64,000 bases of DNA. Origin: Polaromonas sp. JS666 (GTDB lineage: Bacteria; Pseudomonadota; Gammaproteobacteria; Burkholderiales; Burkholderiaceae_C). Below, piece by piece: positions 32,448 through 42,141 of the stretch (the first letter of the stretch is position 1; each line of letters opens with the position of its first letter). A model generated the notes under the pieces. It saw only the letters and a list, made by a program, of their open reading frames with translations, was not told where the DNA came from and did no database searches. Location: NCBI RefSeq assembly GCF_900103405.1, contig NZ_FNHX01000002.1, forward strand, positions 4,496-68,495. The letters are read 5' to 3'. The position numbers and the translations under genes are program-made.

Positions 32448-35400
32448 GCCAGGGGTCCTTCTCCGTGTTCTTCAAGCCGGCGCTCCAGCGCCAGCAGATG
32501 CTCTTCAATGCGTTCGCGGTGCTCGCCCGGCGCCTGCCACAGGCCGCGCCGCATGGCCTCGAGCAGGCGCTCGCCAATGCTGCGCAAGGCGCCGGGGTTG
32601 TGCTGCCGCAAAAACGCGCGGTTGATGTCGTCGTGCAGATAGGCCTCGGCCACCAGCGCGTACTGGTGGTCGCCCACCACACCGGTGGTGGCGTCAAAGG
32701 CGAACAGGTAGTCCACCGTGGCCGCCATTTCAAACGCGCCCTTGTAGCCGTGGCGGCGCACGCCCTCCAGCCACTTGGGGTTGACGGCGCGCGAGCGCAC
32801 GACGCGCGCCACTTCCTCGCCCAGCGTGCGTATGCGCGGCGCGCCGGGCACGCTGAAGTCGCCGTGGTAGAGCGCCGCAGGCGCGCCCGCCAGCTGCTGC
32901 ACCGCCACCGCCATGCCGCCCTGGAACTGGTAATAGTCGTCCGAATCGAGCACGTCGTGCTCGCGGTTGTCCTGGTTGTGCAGCACCGCGTCCAGGCCGG
33001 CCAGGCGCTGCTCGAAGCTGCCGCGTGCCGCCACGCCATGCCCGCCCTGGCCGTAGGCAAAGGCGCCGGCGCGCAGATAGGCCTGGGCCAGGTCGGCGCC
33101 GTCGCTCCAGCGGCCGCTGGCCATGACTTCCTGCAAGCCGGCCCCGTAGCCGCCGGGGCGCGGGCCGAAGACGCGCCAGCTGGCTTCGCGTTCGGCCGCC
33201 TCGGCATTCAAGCCCCTGGCTTGCGCCTCCAGCGCCTCGCGCCGCACGCGCGCGCGTATCGGGTTGACCTCGTCGGGTTCATCCTCTTCGCTGATCGCGG
33301 CCACGGCACGCACCGCGGTGTCGAACAGGTCTATCACATTGGGGAAGGCATCGCGGAAGAAACCCGACACGCGCAGGGTCACGTCCACACGCGGCCGGTG
33401 CTTCATGGCCATGGGCAGCACCTCGATGTCCACCACGCGGCTGCTGCCCTCGGCCCACTTAGGCCGCACGCCCAGCAAGGCAAAGGCCTGGGCAATGTCC
33501 TCGCCGCCGGTGCGCATGGTGCTGGTGCCCCAGACCGACAGGCCCAGGCAGCGCAGCATCTCGCCGTGGTCCTGCAGGTGGCGTTCGACCACACGTTCGG
33601 CGGCGGCCGCGCCCATGGCATAGGCGGTCTGGGTGGGCACGGCGCGTGTGTCCACCGAATAGAAGTTGCGCCCCGTGGGCAGCACGTCGGGCCGGCCACG
33701 CGAGGGTGCGCCACTGGGGCCGGCCGGCACAAAACGGCCGGCCAGGCCGCGCAGGCACTGGGCAATTTCCTCTGGGCCGCAGGCGTCCAGGCGCGGGCGC
33801 AGCACCTCGCGCATGCGCCGCAGCACCGGCGTGCTGTGCGGCCAGGCGGATTCATCCCATGCCGCATCGGCCACCACATGGCCGGCCACCAGCTGGCGGG
33901 CCAGCAGCTCCAGGCGCTCGCGCGTGTGGCCGGCATGGCGCCAGGCGTCCTCGCTTTGCGCTTGCAGCACGGCTGGGCGCGGGCCGTTCCAGGGCTCGGC
34001 CCACTCGGGGCTTAGCGCGTTAAAACCTTCCACGCCGTCCAGCTTCAAGTCCTGGGCCAGTGCCGCGAGCAGGCTGCGCTGGCCGGCGGCCGCGCCGCCC
34101 GGAAAACGCGCCAGCGCCACCAGCGTGTCGACCTGCTGGCGGCCCAGCGGCGAGCTGCCCAGTATGTGCAGGCCGTCGCGGATCTGCGATTCCTTGATCT
34201 CGCAAAGGTAGGCGTCCAGCCGCTGCAGCAGCGCCTCGCGGCCCGCGTCGTCGGCAGGTTTGGCAAAGCCCAGGTCGGCATGCAGGCCCTCGGCGAGCAC
34301 ATGCGCGAGGATGTCCTCGCGCAGGCGCCGCGCGCGCCGCGGGTCCAGCGACAAGGCCTCGTAGTACTCGTCCATCTGCCGCTCCAGCTTTTGCAGCGGG
34401 CCGTAGGTCTCGGCGCGCGTGAGCGCCGGCATCAGGTGGTCGATGATGACGGCCTGCGTGCGGCGCTTGGCCTGGCTGCCCTCGCCGGGGTCGTTGACGA
34501 TAAAGGGATAGAGGTGCGGCAGCGGTCCCAGGATGGCATCGGGCCAGCAGGCCGCGCCCAGTGCCACGCTTTTGCCGGGCAGCCATTCGAGGTTGCCGTG
34601 TTTGCCCACATGCACCACGGCATCCACCGCAAACTGGCGGCGCAGCCAGAAGTAGAAGGCCAGGTAGTTGTGCGTGGGCACCAGGTCGGCATCGTGGTAG
34701 GTCGCCACCAGGTCCAGGTCGCGCCCGCGCGCGGGCTGTATGCCGACAAACACGTTACCCAGGCGCAGGCCGGAGACCATGAAGCGGCCGCCGCGCACCA
34801 TCGGGTCCTGTTCGGGCGGGCCCCATAGCGTGTTGACGGCATCGCGGCTGGCCGCGTCCAGGCGGTTGAAATCCTGCAGGTAGTCCGCCATGGCCAGGCT
34901 CTGCCCGGCGGGCCGCATGGGGTTGGCGTCCAGGTTGTTGGTCACGCCCGCCACCAGCGCGGCGATCAAGGCATCGCCGCTTTCGGGCAATTCGCCTGTG
35001 GCGTAGCCTGCCTCTCGCATGGCGCGCAGCAGGGCCACGGTGGAGGCCGGCGTGTCCAGGCCCACGCCGTTGGCCAGGCGAGCGTCGTCATTGGGATAGT
35101 TGGCCAGCACCAGTGCGACGCGCTTGGTGTCGTTGGGCTTGCACTGCAGCGCGCACCAGCGGCGCGCCAATTCGGCCACAAAAGCCATGCGTTCGGGCTC
35201 GGGCTGGTAGCGCACCACGTCCACCTCGGTGCGTTCGCAGCGCCAGGCCAGGCCCTTGAAACTGATGGCGCGTGTGCCTATGCGGCCGTCCACCTCGGGC
35301 AGCACCACCTGCATCGCGAGGTCGCGCGGCGCCAGGCCGTGCGGGTCGGCCTGCCACTGCTCCTGTGAGCAGCCCGCGGTGATCAGCTGCAGCACCGGGG

Positions 35401-36262
35401 CATCGCCGGCCAGGGGCTCCATCTGCGCGCCCTGCACGCTGTCCAGGTCGTCGCCATCGAGCGCGGTGATGGCGAAGCTGGTGGCGTTGAGCACCACACC
35501 CACGCCGTGTTCAGCGGCCAGCGAACGCAGCAGCGCCAGGCTGGTGGAGTTCTTCAGCGAATCCACCGCCACGGCCACGGTGTTGAGGCCTTCAGCGCTC
35601 AGTGCGGCCAGCATGGCGTCAAACACCGCGGTGTTGCCGGCCTGCAGATGGGCGCGGTAAAACACCAGCAGCGCGGCCGGGACGCCGTCTCGCCAAGGAG
35701 CGGTCTCCAGCGGCTGGTAGACCATGGCGGGCGGCAGCACTTCGGGCGGCGCGGGGCGTGCGCCCAGGTCGAAGGCGGCATGGCCTATCAGTTCAAAAAA
35801 TGTGCGGGCGTTGTCTCGGCCGCCTTCGCGCAGGCAGCGCCAGAGTTCGCGGCAATCCTCATGGGGGGCGGTGCTGCGCAGCAGCAGCTGCAGGTCTTCG
35901 GCGGCATCGCCCGAGAACAAGGCCAGCCACTGGCCGCGCGCGCCCGCCAGTTCGCGCACCCGTTCCACCACATAGGCCCAGTCGCTGGCGGCCCCCAAGT
36001 GGTCTATGACCACCACACGCGCATGCTGCAGCACCTCGTCGACGTACATGTCGGCCGAGGCTGGCTGGCGCAGCCACATCAGGTTGGCCAGGCGCACCGT
36101 GGGAAAGCCGGCGGGCAACTGCTGCGCCGCATCGGCCAGCAGGGACAGCGTGGTGTCGGCCGCGCTGAGCACCACGATGTCGCCCGGCGTCTGCTCCACG
36201 CGCACCACACCCTGGCCGCCGTCTTCAACGTGGCCGCCGGGGCGGGTGGAGAGCAGATGCAT
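32444..36262 (-). CDS. cobN: Cobaltochelatase large subunit CobN
   Basis: 1272 residues from the ATG at 36262, with GGAAGA just upstream; a longer in-frame extension is out of line with the family. It inserts cobalt into hydrogenobyrinic acid a,c-diamide together with an ATPase complex. Typical CobN/BchH phrases are VVHVGKHGNLEWLPGKSVAL, NFYSVDTRAVPTQTAYAMG, LSVWGTSTMRTGGEDIAQA and YHGDFSVPGAPRIRTLGEE. Length is normal for CobN. It overlaps chlI by 4 nt and follows cobW by 16 bp. Confidence 0.96.
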   Translation of the reverse strand: MHLLSTRPGGHVEDGGQGVVRVEQTPGDIVVLSAADTTLSLLADAAQQLPAGFPTVRLANLMWLRQPASADMYVDEVLQHARVVVIDHLGAASDWAYVVERVRELAGARGQWLALFSGDAAEDLQLLLRSTAPHEDCRELWRCLREGGRDNARTFFELIGHAAFDLGARPAPPEVLPPAMVYQPLETAPWRDGVPAALLVFYRAHLQAGNTAVFDAMLAALSAEGLNTVAVAVDSLKNSTSLALLRSLAAEHGVGVVLNATSFAITALDGDDLDSVQGAQMEPLAGDAPVLQLITAGCSQEQWQADPHGLAPRDLAMQVVLPEVDGRIGTRAISFKGLAWRCERTEVDVVRYQPEPERMAFVAELARRWCALQCKPNDTKRVALVLANYPNDDARLANGVGLDTPASTVALLRAMREAGYATGELPESGDALIAALVAGVTNNLDANPMRPAGQSLAMADYLQDFNRLDAASRDAVNTLWGPPEQDPMVRGGRFMVSGLRLGNVFVGIQPARGRDLDLVATYHDADLVPTHNYLAFYFWLRRQFAVDAVVHVGKHGNLEWLPGKSVALGAACWPDAILGPLPHLYPFIVNDPGEGSQAKRRTQAVIIDHLMPALTRAETYGPLQKLERQMDEYYEALSLDPRRARRLREDILAHVLAEGLHADLGFAKPADDAGREALLQRLDAYLCEIKESQIRDGLHILGSSPLGRQQVDTLVALARFPGGAAAGQRSLLAALAQDLKLDGVEGFNALSPEWAEPWNGPRPAVLQAQSEDAWRHAGHTRERLELLARQLVAGHVVADAAWDESAWPHSTPVLRRMREVLRPRLDACGPEEIAQCLRGLAGRFVPAGPSGAPSRGRPDVLPTGRNFYSVDTRAVPTQTAYAMGAAAAERVVERHLQDHGEMLRCLGLSVWGTSTMRTGGEDIAQAFALLGVRPKWAEGSSRVVDIEVLPMAMKHRPRVDVTLRVSGFFRDAFPNVIDLFDTAVRAVAAISEEDEPDEVNPIRARVRREALEAQARGLNAEAAEREASWRVFGPRPGGYGAGLQEVMASGRWSDGADLAQAYLRAGAFAYGQGGHGVAARGSFEQRLAGLDAVLHNQDNREHDVLDSDDYYQFQGGMAVAVQQLAGAPAALYHGDFSVPGAPRIRTLGEEVARVVRSRAVNPKWLEGVRRHGYKGAFEMAATVDYLFAFDATTGVVGDHQYALVAEAYLHDDINRAFLRQHNPGALRSIGERLLEAMRRGLWQAPGEHRERIEEHLLALERRLEEHGEGPLA

Positions 36263-36278
36263 AAAGTCTTCCGGTATT

Positions 36279-37340
36279 TCAGGCCGCGACGGGCGCTGCC
36301 AGTGCCGCACCCAGTTCGCTTTGCAACACGGCGGCATTCAATTCGGAGCCGATCAGCACCAGCCGTGATTGCCGCGCTTCGCCTTCGCGCCAGGGGCGGT
36401 CGAAGTAGCTGTCGAAACGGCTGCCCACGCCCTGCACCACCAGACGCATGGCCGAACCGGGCAAGGCCACAAAGCCCTTGGCACGGTAAATTTCATGGCG
36501 CTCCACCACGCCGCGCAAGGCAGCCAGCAGCGCATCACGACCGGGCACGTCCAACGCCACCTGCACCGAGTCAAAGGCGTCATGGTCGTGGTCTTCTTCC
36601 TCGTCATGGTGGGTCTTGCGTTGGTCGATGACGTCTTCCACCGCGCGCCCCAGGCCCAGCAGCACGCCGATGTCGACGCGGCCATGCTGGGCCTGCACCA
36701 GCTTGACGCCGGGCGCGGTCTCGGCACGGATCGCGGTTTCCACGCCGGCCAGTTGGGCGGCCGTCAAGCCGTCGGTCTTGTGCACCACCACCAGGTCGGC
36801 CGTGGCCAGCTGGTCCTCAAACAACTCGTGCAGCGGCGATTCATGGTCCAGGTTGTCGTCGGCGCGGCGCTGCGCGTCCACGGCGACAGGGTCGTCGGCA
36901 AAGTCGCCGGCGGCCACCGCGGGTGCGTCCACCACCGTCACCACGGCATCGACGGTGAAGGTGTTGCGCAGCGTGGGCCACTGGAAGGCCTGCACCAGCG
37001 GCTTGGGCAGGGCCAGGCCCGAGGTCTCGATGATCAGGTGGTCGATCTGGTCGCGGCGCGCGGCCAGTTTTTCCATGACCGGCGCGAACTCTTCCTGCAC
37101 GGTGCAGCACAGGCAGCCGTTGGCCAGTTCGTAGAGCTGGCCGTTTTCTTCGCCGTTCTCGCCACAGCCTATGCCGCAGCCGCGCAGCAGTTCGCCATCT
37201 ATGCCGAGCTCGCCGAACTCATTGACGATGACCGCGATGCGGCGGCCCTGCGCGTTGGCCAGCAGGTGGCGCAAGAGCGTGGTCTTGCCGCTGCCCAGGA
37301 AGCCGGTGACGATAGTGGCGGGGATTTTTCGGGTTTGCAT
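36279..37340 (-). CDS. cobW: CobW-type G3E GTPase metallochaperone
   Basis: 353 residues. The G3E-family GTPase domain has Walker A GFLGSGKTTLLRHL, Walker B IIETSGLALP, the GxCxCC-like metal site (NGCLCCTVQEEF), and the base motif VHKTDG. A His/Asp-rich loop (HHDEEEDHDHD) and a C-terminal CobW_C domain follow. It sits directly upstream of cobN and is presumed to deliver cobalt to the chelatase. Zinc delivery is the alternative known role of this family, and the context favours cobalt. Confidence 0.93.
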   Translation of the reverse strand: MQTRKIPATIVTGFLGSGKTTLLRHLLANAQGRRIAVIVNEFGELGIDGELLRGCGIGCGENGEENGQLYELANGCLCCTVQEEFAPVMEKLAARRDQIDHLIIETSGLALPKPLVQAFQWPTLRNTFTVDAVVTVVDAPAVAAGDFADDPVAVDAQRRADDNLDHESPLHELFEDQLATADLVVVHKTDGLTAAQLAGVETAIRAETAPGVKLVQAQHGRVDIGVLLGLGRAVEDVIDQRKTHHDEEEDHDHDAFDSVQVALDVPGRDALLAALRGVVERHEIYRAKGFVALPGSAMRLVVQGVGSRFDSYFDRPWREGEARQSRLVLIGSELNAAVLQSELGAALAAPVAA

Positions 37341-37361
37341 GATGTGTCTCGGTTGAAAAAA

Positions 37362-38225
37362 TTAACGGGGCGGCAGTGCGCTCAGGCACTCCACCAGCAT
37401 TTGTGCGGCCTCGCCCAGGCGCGGGCCGGGGCGCGACAGCAGGTCCATGCGCTCGGTGTCCAGCAGGCACAGCTGCTGCTGGCGCACCGCGGGCAGCGTG
37501 CTCCAGCCGGGACGGTCCGACAGGTTGGACAAGGTGGCGCGCGGGCCGATGATGATGTCGGGCGGGCGGCGCAGCAGCAGCTCGGGGTTGATCCGGGGGA
37601 ACAGGCCCAGCTCGCCGCTCACGACGTTAACCAGGCCCAGCCTGGCGACGGTCTCGCCGATAAAACTCTTGTCGCTGGCGGCGGACGAGCCCGCCCCCAC
37701 TTCCACATACACGCTGCGCCCGCGCAGAGCGGCGGGCATGCGCGCGGCCGCGGCGTCGAGCTCGGCCTCCATGCGGGCCAGCAGCTCGCTCGCACGCGCC
37801 GGCTCGCCCAGCGTCTCGCCGAGCTTGAGCAGCATGCGTCTGAGATCGGCATGGGTGCGGGCATCAAACATCATGACCGGCACGCCCAGGGCCTTAAGCC
37901 TTTCACCGGCGCGACTGCGCGGCCCCAGCAGGACCATATTCGGGCGCAGGGTGACTATGCGTTCGATCTGCGCGTCTTCCAGCCCGCCCACCTTGGGCAG
38001 CACCTGCACCGAATTGGGCCAGGTGGAATGGCGGTCCGTACCCACCAGCTGCGCGCAGTGGCCCAGCGCGCACACGGCCTCGGTCAGCGAAGGCGCCAGC
38101 GTGACGATGCGCGACACCGGCTGCGTGCCCTGCGCCATCGCGAAGCTGGAGAGCAGCCCCAGTGTTGCCAGCGATGCCGCGGAAGGCAGCAGACGCCTGG
38201 CCGAATGGGAAACGGAGGAAAACAT
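37362..38225 (-). CDS. Periplasmic cobalamin/corrinoid-binding protein (BtuF-like 1)
   Basis: 287 residues. A signal peptide (ending near FAMAQ) and a TroA/BtuF-type fold: RIVTLAPSLTEAVCALG near the start, LVGTDRHSTWP and IERIVTLRPNMVLLG. It resembles the second binding protein at 40685-41560 in plan and sequence. It probably feeds the BtuCD transporter encoded in the same run. Which of the two binds which corrinoid is unknown. Confidence 0.85.
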   Translation of the reverse strand: MFSSVSHSARRLLPSAASLATLGLLSSFAMAQGTQPVSRIVTLAPSLTEAVCALGHCAQLVGTDRHSTWPNSVQVLPKVGGLEDAQIERIVTLRPNMVLLGPRSRAGERLKALGVPVMMFDARTHADLRRMLLKLGETLGEPARASELLARMEAELDAAAARMPAALRGRSVYVEVGAGSSAASDKSFIGETVARLGLVNVVSGELGLFPRINPELLLRRPPDIIIGPRATLSNLSDRPGWSTLPAVRQQQLCLLDTERMDLLSRPGPRLGEAAQMLVECLSALPPR

Positions 38226-38229
38226 GGCT

Positions 38230-39612
38230 CTAGTCTTCGATGCCGCGTTGGGCCGGGACGCCGGCTTTGAAGTGATGCTTGATCAAGGTCATTTCAGTGA
38301 CCGTGTCGGCCAGATCGACCAGCTCGGCCGGCGCATTGCGGCCGGTCAGCACCACATGCACATGCGGCGGCCGTTCGCGCAGGCAGCTGAGCACAGCCTC
38401 CAGCGGAACCCAGCCGTAGCGCAAGGGGTACATGATTTCGTCGAGCACCACCATGAAGTGCTCGCCGGCGCGTATCGTGGCTTCGGCCCGGGCCCAGCCG
38501 TCCAGCGCCAGTTGGGCCGAGTGCTCGAGGTCGCGGCTCTTCCAGCTGAAGCCGTCGCCCAGGCCTTCAATCGGGATGCCCAGTTGCTCGAACAGCCGGT
38601 GCTCGCCAAAGCGCGCGCTGGGCACCTTCATGAACTGGTAGACCTTGACGGCCTTGCCGCGGCCGTGGGCGCGCAAGGCCAGGCCGAAGGCGGCCGTGCT
38701 TTTGCCCTTGCCGTGGCCGGTGTTGATGAGGACCAGGCCGCGGCGTTCGCCGGTGGGCTTTTCGTAGGGGGTGGCCGAAGGTGGGTTTTCTATTTGCATG
38801 GGAGCCCTCTTGGGAGGTTGGGTAACTTTGGGCAATGCGATCCACTGCCCTTGCAAGGGGTGGACGGCAATGCGCCCGTCGAATACATCTTCCAGGGCCC
38901 GGTGGGTGGCCAGGTCGGCGCAGGGGCCCTGGTGGGTGACGCGGCCTTCGGCCATCACCACCAGGCTGTCGGCGTGCAGTGCCATGGTGATCTCATGCAG
39001 CACGCTGACCACGGTCTTGCCCTCGGCCACCAGGGCCCGCACCACGTCCAGCCAGTCGGCCTGGTGCGGCGGGTCCAGGTTGGCCAGCGGCTCGTCCATC
39101 AGCAGCACCTGGGCCTGCACCGCCAGGGCGCGGGCCAGCAGCACGCGCTGGCGCTCGCCGCCCGACAGCTGCCCCAGCGCGCGCTGGCGCCAGTCCCAGG
39201 CGCGGGTGGCGCGCAGGGCTTGCTCCACCGCCGCACGGTCGGCCGCGCTGGGCGGCGCTAGCCAGGCCTGGTGCGGCAGCCGGCCCAACATGGCGACGTC
39301 CCACACGGTCAGGTCGTCGGCCGAGGTTTCGTTCTGGCCCAGCCAGGCCAGCTGGCGAGCGCGCTCGCGGTGCGGCAGCTGCTGCAGGGGCTGGCCCAGC
39401 AGCGTGACGCTTCCGCCGTGCGGCAGCACGCCGGCCAGAGCCTTGAGCAAGGTGGACTTGCCCGCGCCGTTGGGGCCCACGATGCTGGTCCAGCGCGCGG
39501 CGGCGATGTCCAGGTCTATGCCGTGCAGCACCTGCTGCCTTTGCACGCCATGGCCCAGGCTGGCCGAGATGGACTGCGCGCCAAGGGCAATGGGGGTGGT
39601 CACGGTGCTCAT
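38230..39612 (-). CDS. btuD-cobO: Fused ABC transporter ATPase (BtuD) and corrinoid adenosyltransferase (CobO/BtuR)
   Basis: One open frame of 460 codons. The N-terminal ABC ATPase (about 1-265) has Walker [11 protein letters not shown], signature LSGGERQRV and Walker [13 protein letters not shown]. From Met272 (38799) a full-length adenosyltransferase begins, with P-loop [28 protein letters not shown] and [13 protein letters not shown]. No stop separates the two. AGAGGG lies about 6 nt before the internal ATG, so a separate 189-residue CobO may also be made. It overlaps btuC by ATGA. Such a fusion would join corrinoid uptake with adenosylation. Confidence 0.85.
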   Translation of the reverse strand: MSTVTTPIALGAQSISASLGHGVQRQQVLHGIDLDIAAARWTSIVGPNGAGKSTLLKALAGVLPHGGSVTLLGQPLQQLPHRERARQLAWLGQNETSADDLTVWDVAMLGRLPHQAWLAPPSAADRAAVEQALRATRAWDWRQRALGQLSGGERQRVLLARALAVQAQVLLMDEPLANLDPPHQADWLDVVRALVAEGKTVVSVLHEITMALHADSLVVMAEGRVTHQGPCADLATHRALEDVFDGRIAVHPLQGQWIALPKVTQPPKRAPMQIENPPSATPYEKPTGERRGLVLINTGHGKGKSTAAFGLALRAHGRGKAVKVYQFMKVPSARFGEHRLFEQLGIPIEGLGDGFSWKSRDLEHSAQLALDGWARAEATIRAGEHFMVVLDEIMYPLRYGWVPLEAVLSCLRERPPHVHVVLTGRNAPAELVDLADTVTEMTLIKHHFKAGVPAQRGIED

Positions 39613-40688
39613 GCCGCGCGCCCTCCGCCCAGGTTGCTGCTGCGGTGCATCAGCCACAGCAGGTAGCCGCCGCCCAGCACCGCGGTGAGCATGCCCACGG
39701 GCAGCTCCTGCGGCGCCATCAGTCCGCGCGCCAGCGTGTCGGCGGCCATCAGCAGCACGCCGCCCATCAGGCTGGACAGCAGCATCAGGTGGGCATGCGT
39801 GGTCTTGACCACGGAGCGCACCAGGTGCGGCGCCGCCAGGCCCACAAAAGCGATCAGCCCGGTCTGCGCCACGGCGGTGCCCGTGGCCAGCGCCAGCACC
39901 GCGACCAGCGCCGCGCGCATGGGCGCCACCGGCAGGCCCAGGCTGACGGCCGTGGCGTCGCCCAGGCTCAGGCCGTCGAGCACACGCGCCAGCAGCCAGG
40001 CGGCCAGCACACAGACACCCCACACGCTGGCCATGAGGATGCACGAGGTCCAGCCGACAAAGGCTGTCGAGCCCAGCATGAAGGCCTGCATGGCCTGCAG
40101 CGATTCGGGTGAAAACAGCAGCACCAGGTGCGTCATGGCGCCCAGCACCACGCCCACCACCACGCCGGCCAGCAGCAGGCGCAGGGTGTGGCCGACGCCG
40201 CGCGAGAGCACCAGCGTGAGCATCACCGCGAACACGGCGCCCAGGAAGGCCGCCCCGGTCAGGCCCAGGCGCACCCACAGGCTGCTGGAGAACACGCTGA
40301 CGGCCACGCCGCCGTTCATCATGTTGCCGCCCAACATGCCGGCGCCGCCGCCCAAGGCGGCCAGCGCCAGCGCCACACCGAGCGAGGCGCCCGAGGCGCT
40401 GCCCAGCAAGTAGGGATCGGCCAGCGGGTTGCGGAACAGGCCTTGCGCCACCGCGCCCGCCAGGCCCAGCAAAGCGCCGGCGGCCCAGGCGCCCAGGGTG
40501 CGCGGCAGGCGGATCTGCCAGAGGATTTGCTGCGCCATCGCGGTTTGCGGCGGGTCTTGCGCGGGATTGAGCAGCGGCCCGATCAGGTTCTCCAGCCCGG
40601 CGCTGCCCACGCAGATACCCAGCGCCACCAGGGCCAGCGCGCCCAGCACACCAGCCCAGACCAGCCACCACACGCGGGCCTGCATCAT
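39609..40688 (-). CDS. btuC: Cobalamin ABC transporter permease (FecCD family)
   Basis: 359 residues with about nine to ten membrane helices. Family phrases are [37 protein letters not shown] and [14 protein letters not shown]. It sits between the binding-protein gene (ATGA overlap at 40685-40688) and the ATPase gene (ATGA overlap at 39609-39612), so all three form a vitamin B12 importer. Confidence 0.92.
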   Translation of the reverse strand: MMQARVWWLVWAGVLGALALVALGICVGSAGLENLIGPLLNPAQDPPQTAMAQQILWQIRLPRTLGAWAAGALLGLAGAVAQGLFRNPLADPYLLGSASGASLGVALALAALGGGAGMLGGNMMNGGVAVSVFSSSLWVRLGLTGAAFLGAVFAVMLTLVLSRGVGHTLRLLLAGVVVGVVLGAMTHLVLLFSPESLQAMQAFMLGSTAFVGWTSCILMASVWGVCVLAAWLLARVLDGLSLGDATAVSLGLPVAPMRAALVAVLALATGTAVAQTGLIAFVGLAAPHLVRSVVKTTHAHLMLLSSLMGGVLLMAADTLARGLMAPQELPVGMLTAVLGGGYLLWLMHRSSNLGGGRAA

Positions 40689-41560
40689 GGTTTGGCTCCC
40701 TTGGGGGCCTTATCCATGAGGCAGCGGGCCATCAGGCGCGCGCCCTCGGCCATGCGCGGGCCGGGGCGCACCAGCACATTGGCCTCTTCGGTCGGGAAGA
40801 TGCAAACGCGTTGCTCGCGCAGCGCGCGAATGCCTTGCCAGCCCGGCCGCGCCTGCAGGCCGTCGGCGCTGCGCTGGCCGACCATGATCAGGTCGGGATT
40901 GGCGCGGACTATGTATTCGGGGTTGAGCTTGGGAAAAGGCCCGAGCTTGGCCGGCACGATGTTTTTGACGCCAAGCCGCGCCAGCGTCTCGCCGATAAAG
41001 GACGACTCCCCGGCCGCATACGGGCCCTGGTTGACCTCAAAGTAGACCCGCGTGCCGCGCACTTGGGGCGGCAGCGACTGGGCCGCGGCCGAGACGCCGG
41101 CGTCGATCGCGCGCCAGATGCGCGCGGCATCGGGCACTTCGAGCAGCTGGCCCAGCTTGAGCATCACGCGCTGCACGTCGGCATGGCTTCGGGGCTCCAG
41201 CGCCACCACCTTGAGGCCCAGGGCCTGCAGCCTGTCGCCCGCGCGCGAAGAGGTGGCCAGCAGCACCACATCGGGTTTGAGCGCGACGATCATCTCGATG
41301 TTGGGATCCAGCCCGCCGCCGACCTGGGGCAGCTTCTGCACGCTGGCGGGGAAATTGGAATAGCGGTCCACCCCGACCAGGTTCTGGCAACGGCCCAGCT
41401 CGCAGACGGTCTCGGTCAGCGAAGGCAGCAGGCTGACGATGCGCTGCGGCGCCCGGGGCAGCGTGACGGTCGTGCCGCGGTCGTCGGTCAGCTGCAGCGC
41501 ACGCACGGGTGAGCCCAGGGCGAGGCAGAGCAGAAACAAAAGAAAGGCGATGCGTTTCAC
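40685..41560 (-). CDS. btuF: Periplasmic cobalamin/corrinoid-binding protein (BtuF-like 2)
   Basis: 291 residues. A signal peptide ([21 protein letters not shown]) precedes a BtuF-type domain ([41 protein letters not shown]). It overlaps btuC by ATGA and so is the best candidate for the cognate binding protein of this importer. Confidence 0.88.
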   Translation of the reverse strand: MKRIAFLLFLLCLALGSPVRALQLTDDRGTTVTLPRAPQRIVSLLPSLTETVCELGRCQNLVGVDRYSNFPASVQKLPQVGGGLDPNIEMIVALKPDVVLLATSSRAGDRLQALGLKVVALEPRSHADVQRVMLKLGQLLEVPDAARIWRAIDAGVSAAAQSLPPQVRGTRVYFEVNQGPYAAGESSFIGETLARLGVKNIVPAKLGPFPKLNPEYIVRANPDLIMVGQRSADGLQARPGWQGIRALREQRVCIFPTEEANVLVRPGPRMAEGARLMARCLMDKAPKGAKP

Positions 41561-42141
41561 AAAGGAGCTTTCAAGGTCAGCGGCAGACCCGCGGCCATCA
41601 AGGTCACGCGCTCGCAGGCAGCCGCGACTTGCTGGTTCAGCAGGCCCAGCGCATCGACAAAAGCACGGGTTTCGCGGCCCAGGGGAATGACGCCCAGGCC
41701 GATTTCGTTGCCGACCAGCACCAGCGGCCCAGGGGCGGAGGCTAGGGCCTTGACCAGCAGGGCCGCCTGTTCACGCGCGGCCTGGGCGGGGTCTTTGAGT
41801 TCCATACCCGGCGCGGGCATCAGCAGGTTGGTGAGCCACAGCGTCAGGCAGTCAGCGACGACCAGGGTGTCGGCGGCGCTGTGCTGGGAAAGGACCTGGG
41901 CCAGCTGAACCGGCTCTTCAACGGTCGCCATGCCGGGCACACGCTCGGCGCGGTCTTGCTGGTGTCGGCGTATGCGTTCGCGCATCTCCTCATCCCAAGG
42001 CCTGGCGGTGGCGATCATCACCGCACGGTGGCCGGGCGACTGCGCAAGCCAGTGCTGGGCCAGCATTTCGGCCCGGCGCGACTTGCCGCTTTTCTGGCCG
42101 CCCAGGACCAGTTCGCTTTTGGCGATCGTCATGGTGCTCAT
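41557..42141 (-). CDS. cobU: Adenosylcobinamide kinase / guanylyltransferase
   Basis: 194 residues from the ATG at 42141. The P-loop GGQKSGKSRRAEMLA, the phrase VADCLTLWLTNLL and VGNEIGLGVIPLGRETRAFVD are typical of CobU/CobP, which phosphorylates and then guanylates adenosylcobinamide for the nucleotide loop. It overlaps btuF and the next upstream gene by 4 nt each. Confidence 0.94.
   Translation of the reverse strand: MSTMTIAKSELVLGGQKSGKSRRAEMLAQHWLAQSPGHRAVMIATARPWDEEMRERIRRHQQDRAERVPGMATVEEPVQLAQVLSQHSAADTLVVADCLTLWLTNLLMPAPGMELKDPAQAAREQAALLVKALASAPGPLVLVGNEIGLGVIPLGRETRAFVDALGLLNQQVAAACERVTLMAAGLPLTLKAPL

Noticed and set aside
39612-40671. N-terminal extension of the btuD-cobO frame back to 40671
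   Set aside because: This part is the alternative frame of btuC. The ATG at 39612 with its 4-nt overlap is the natural start.
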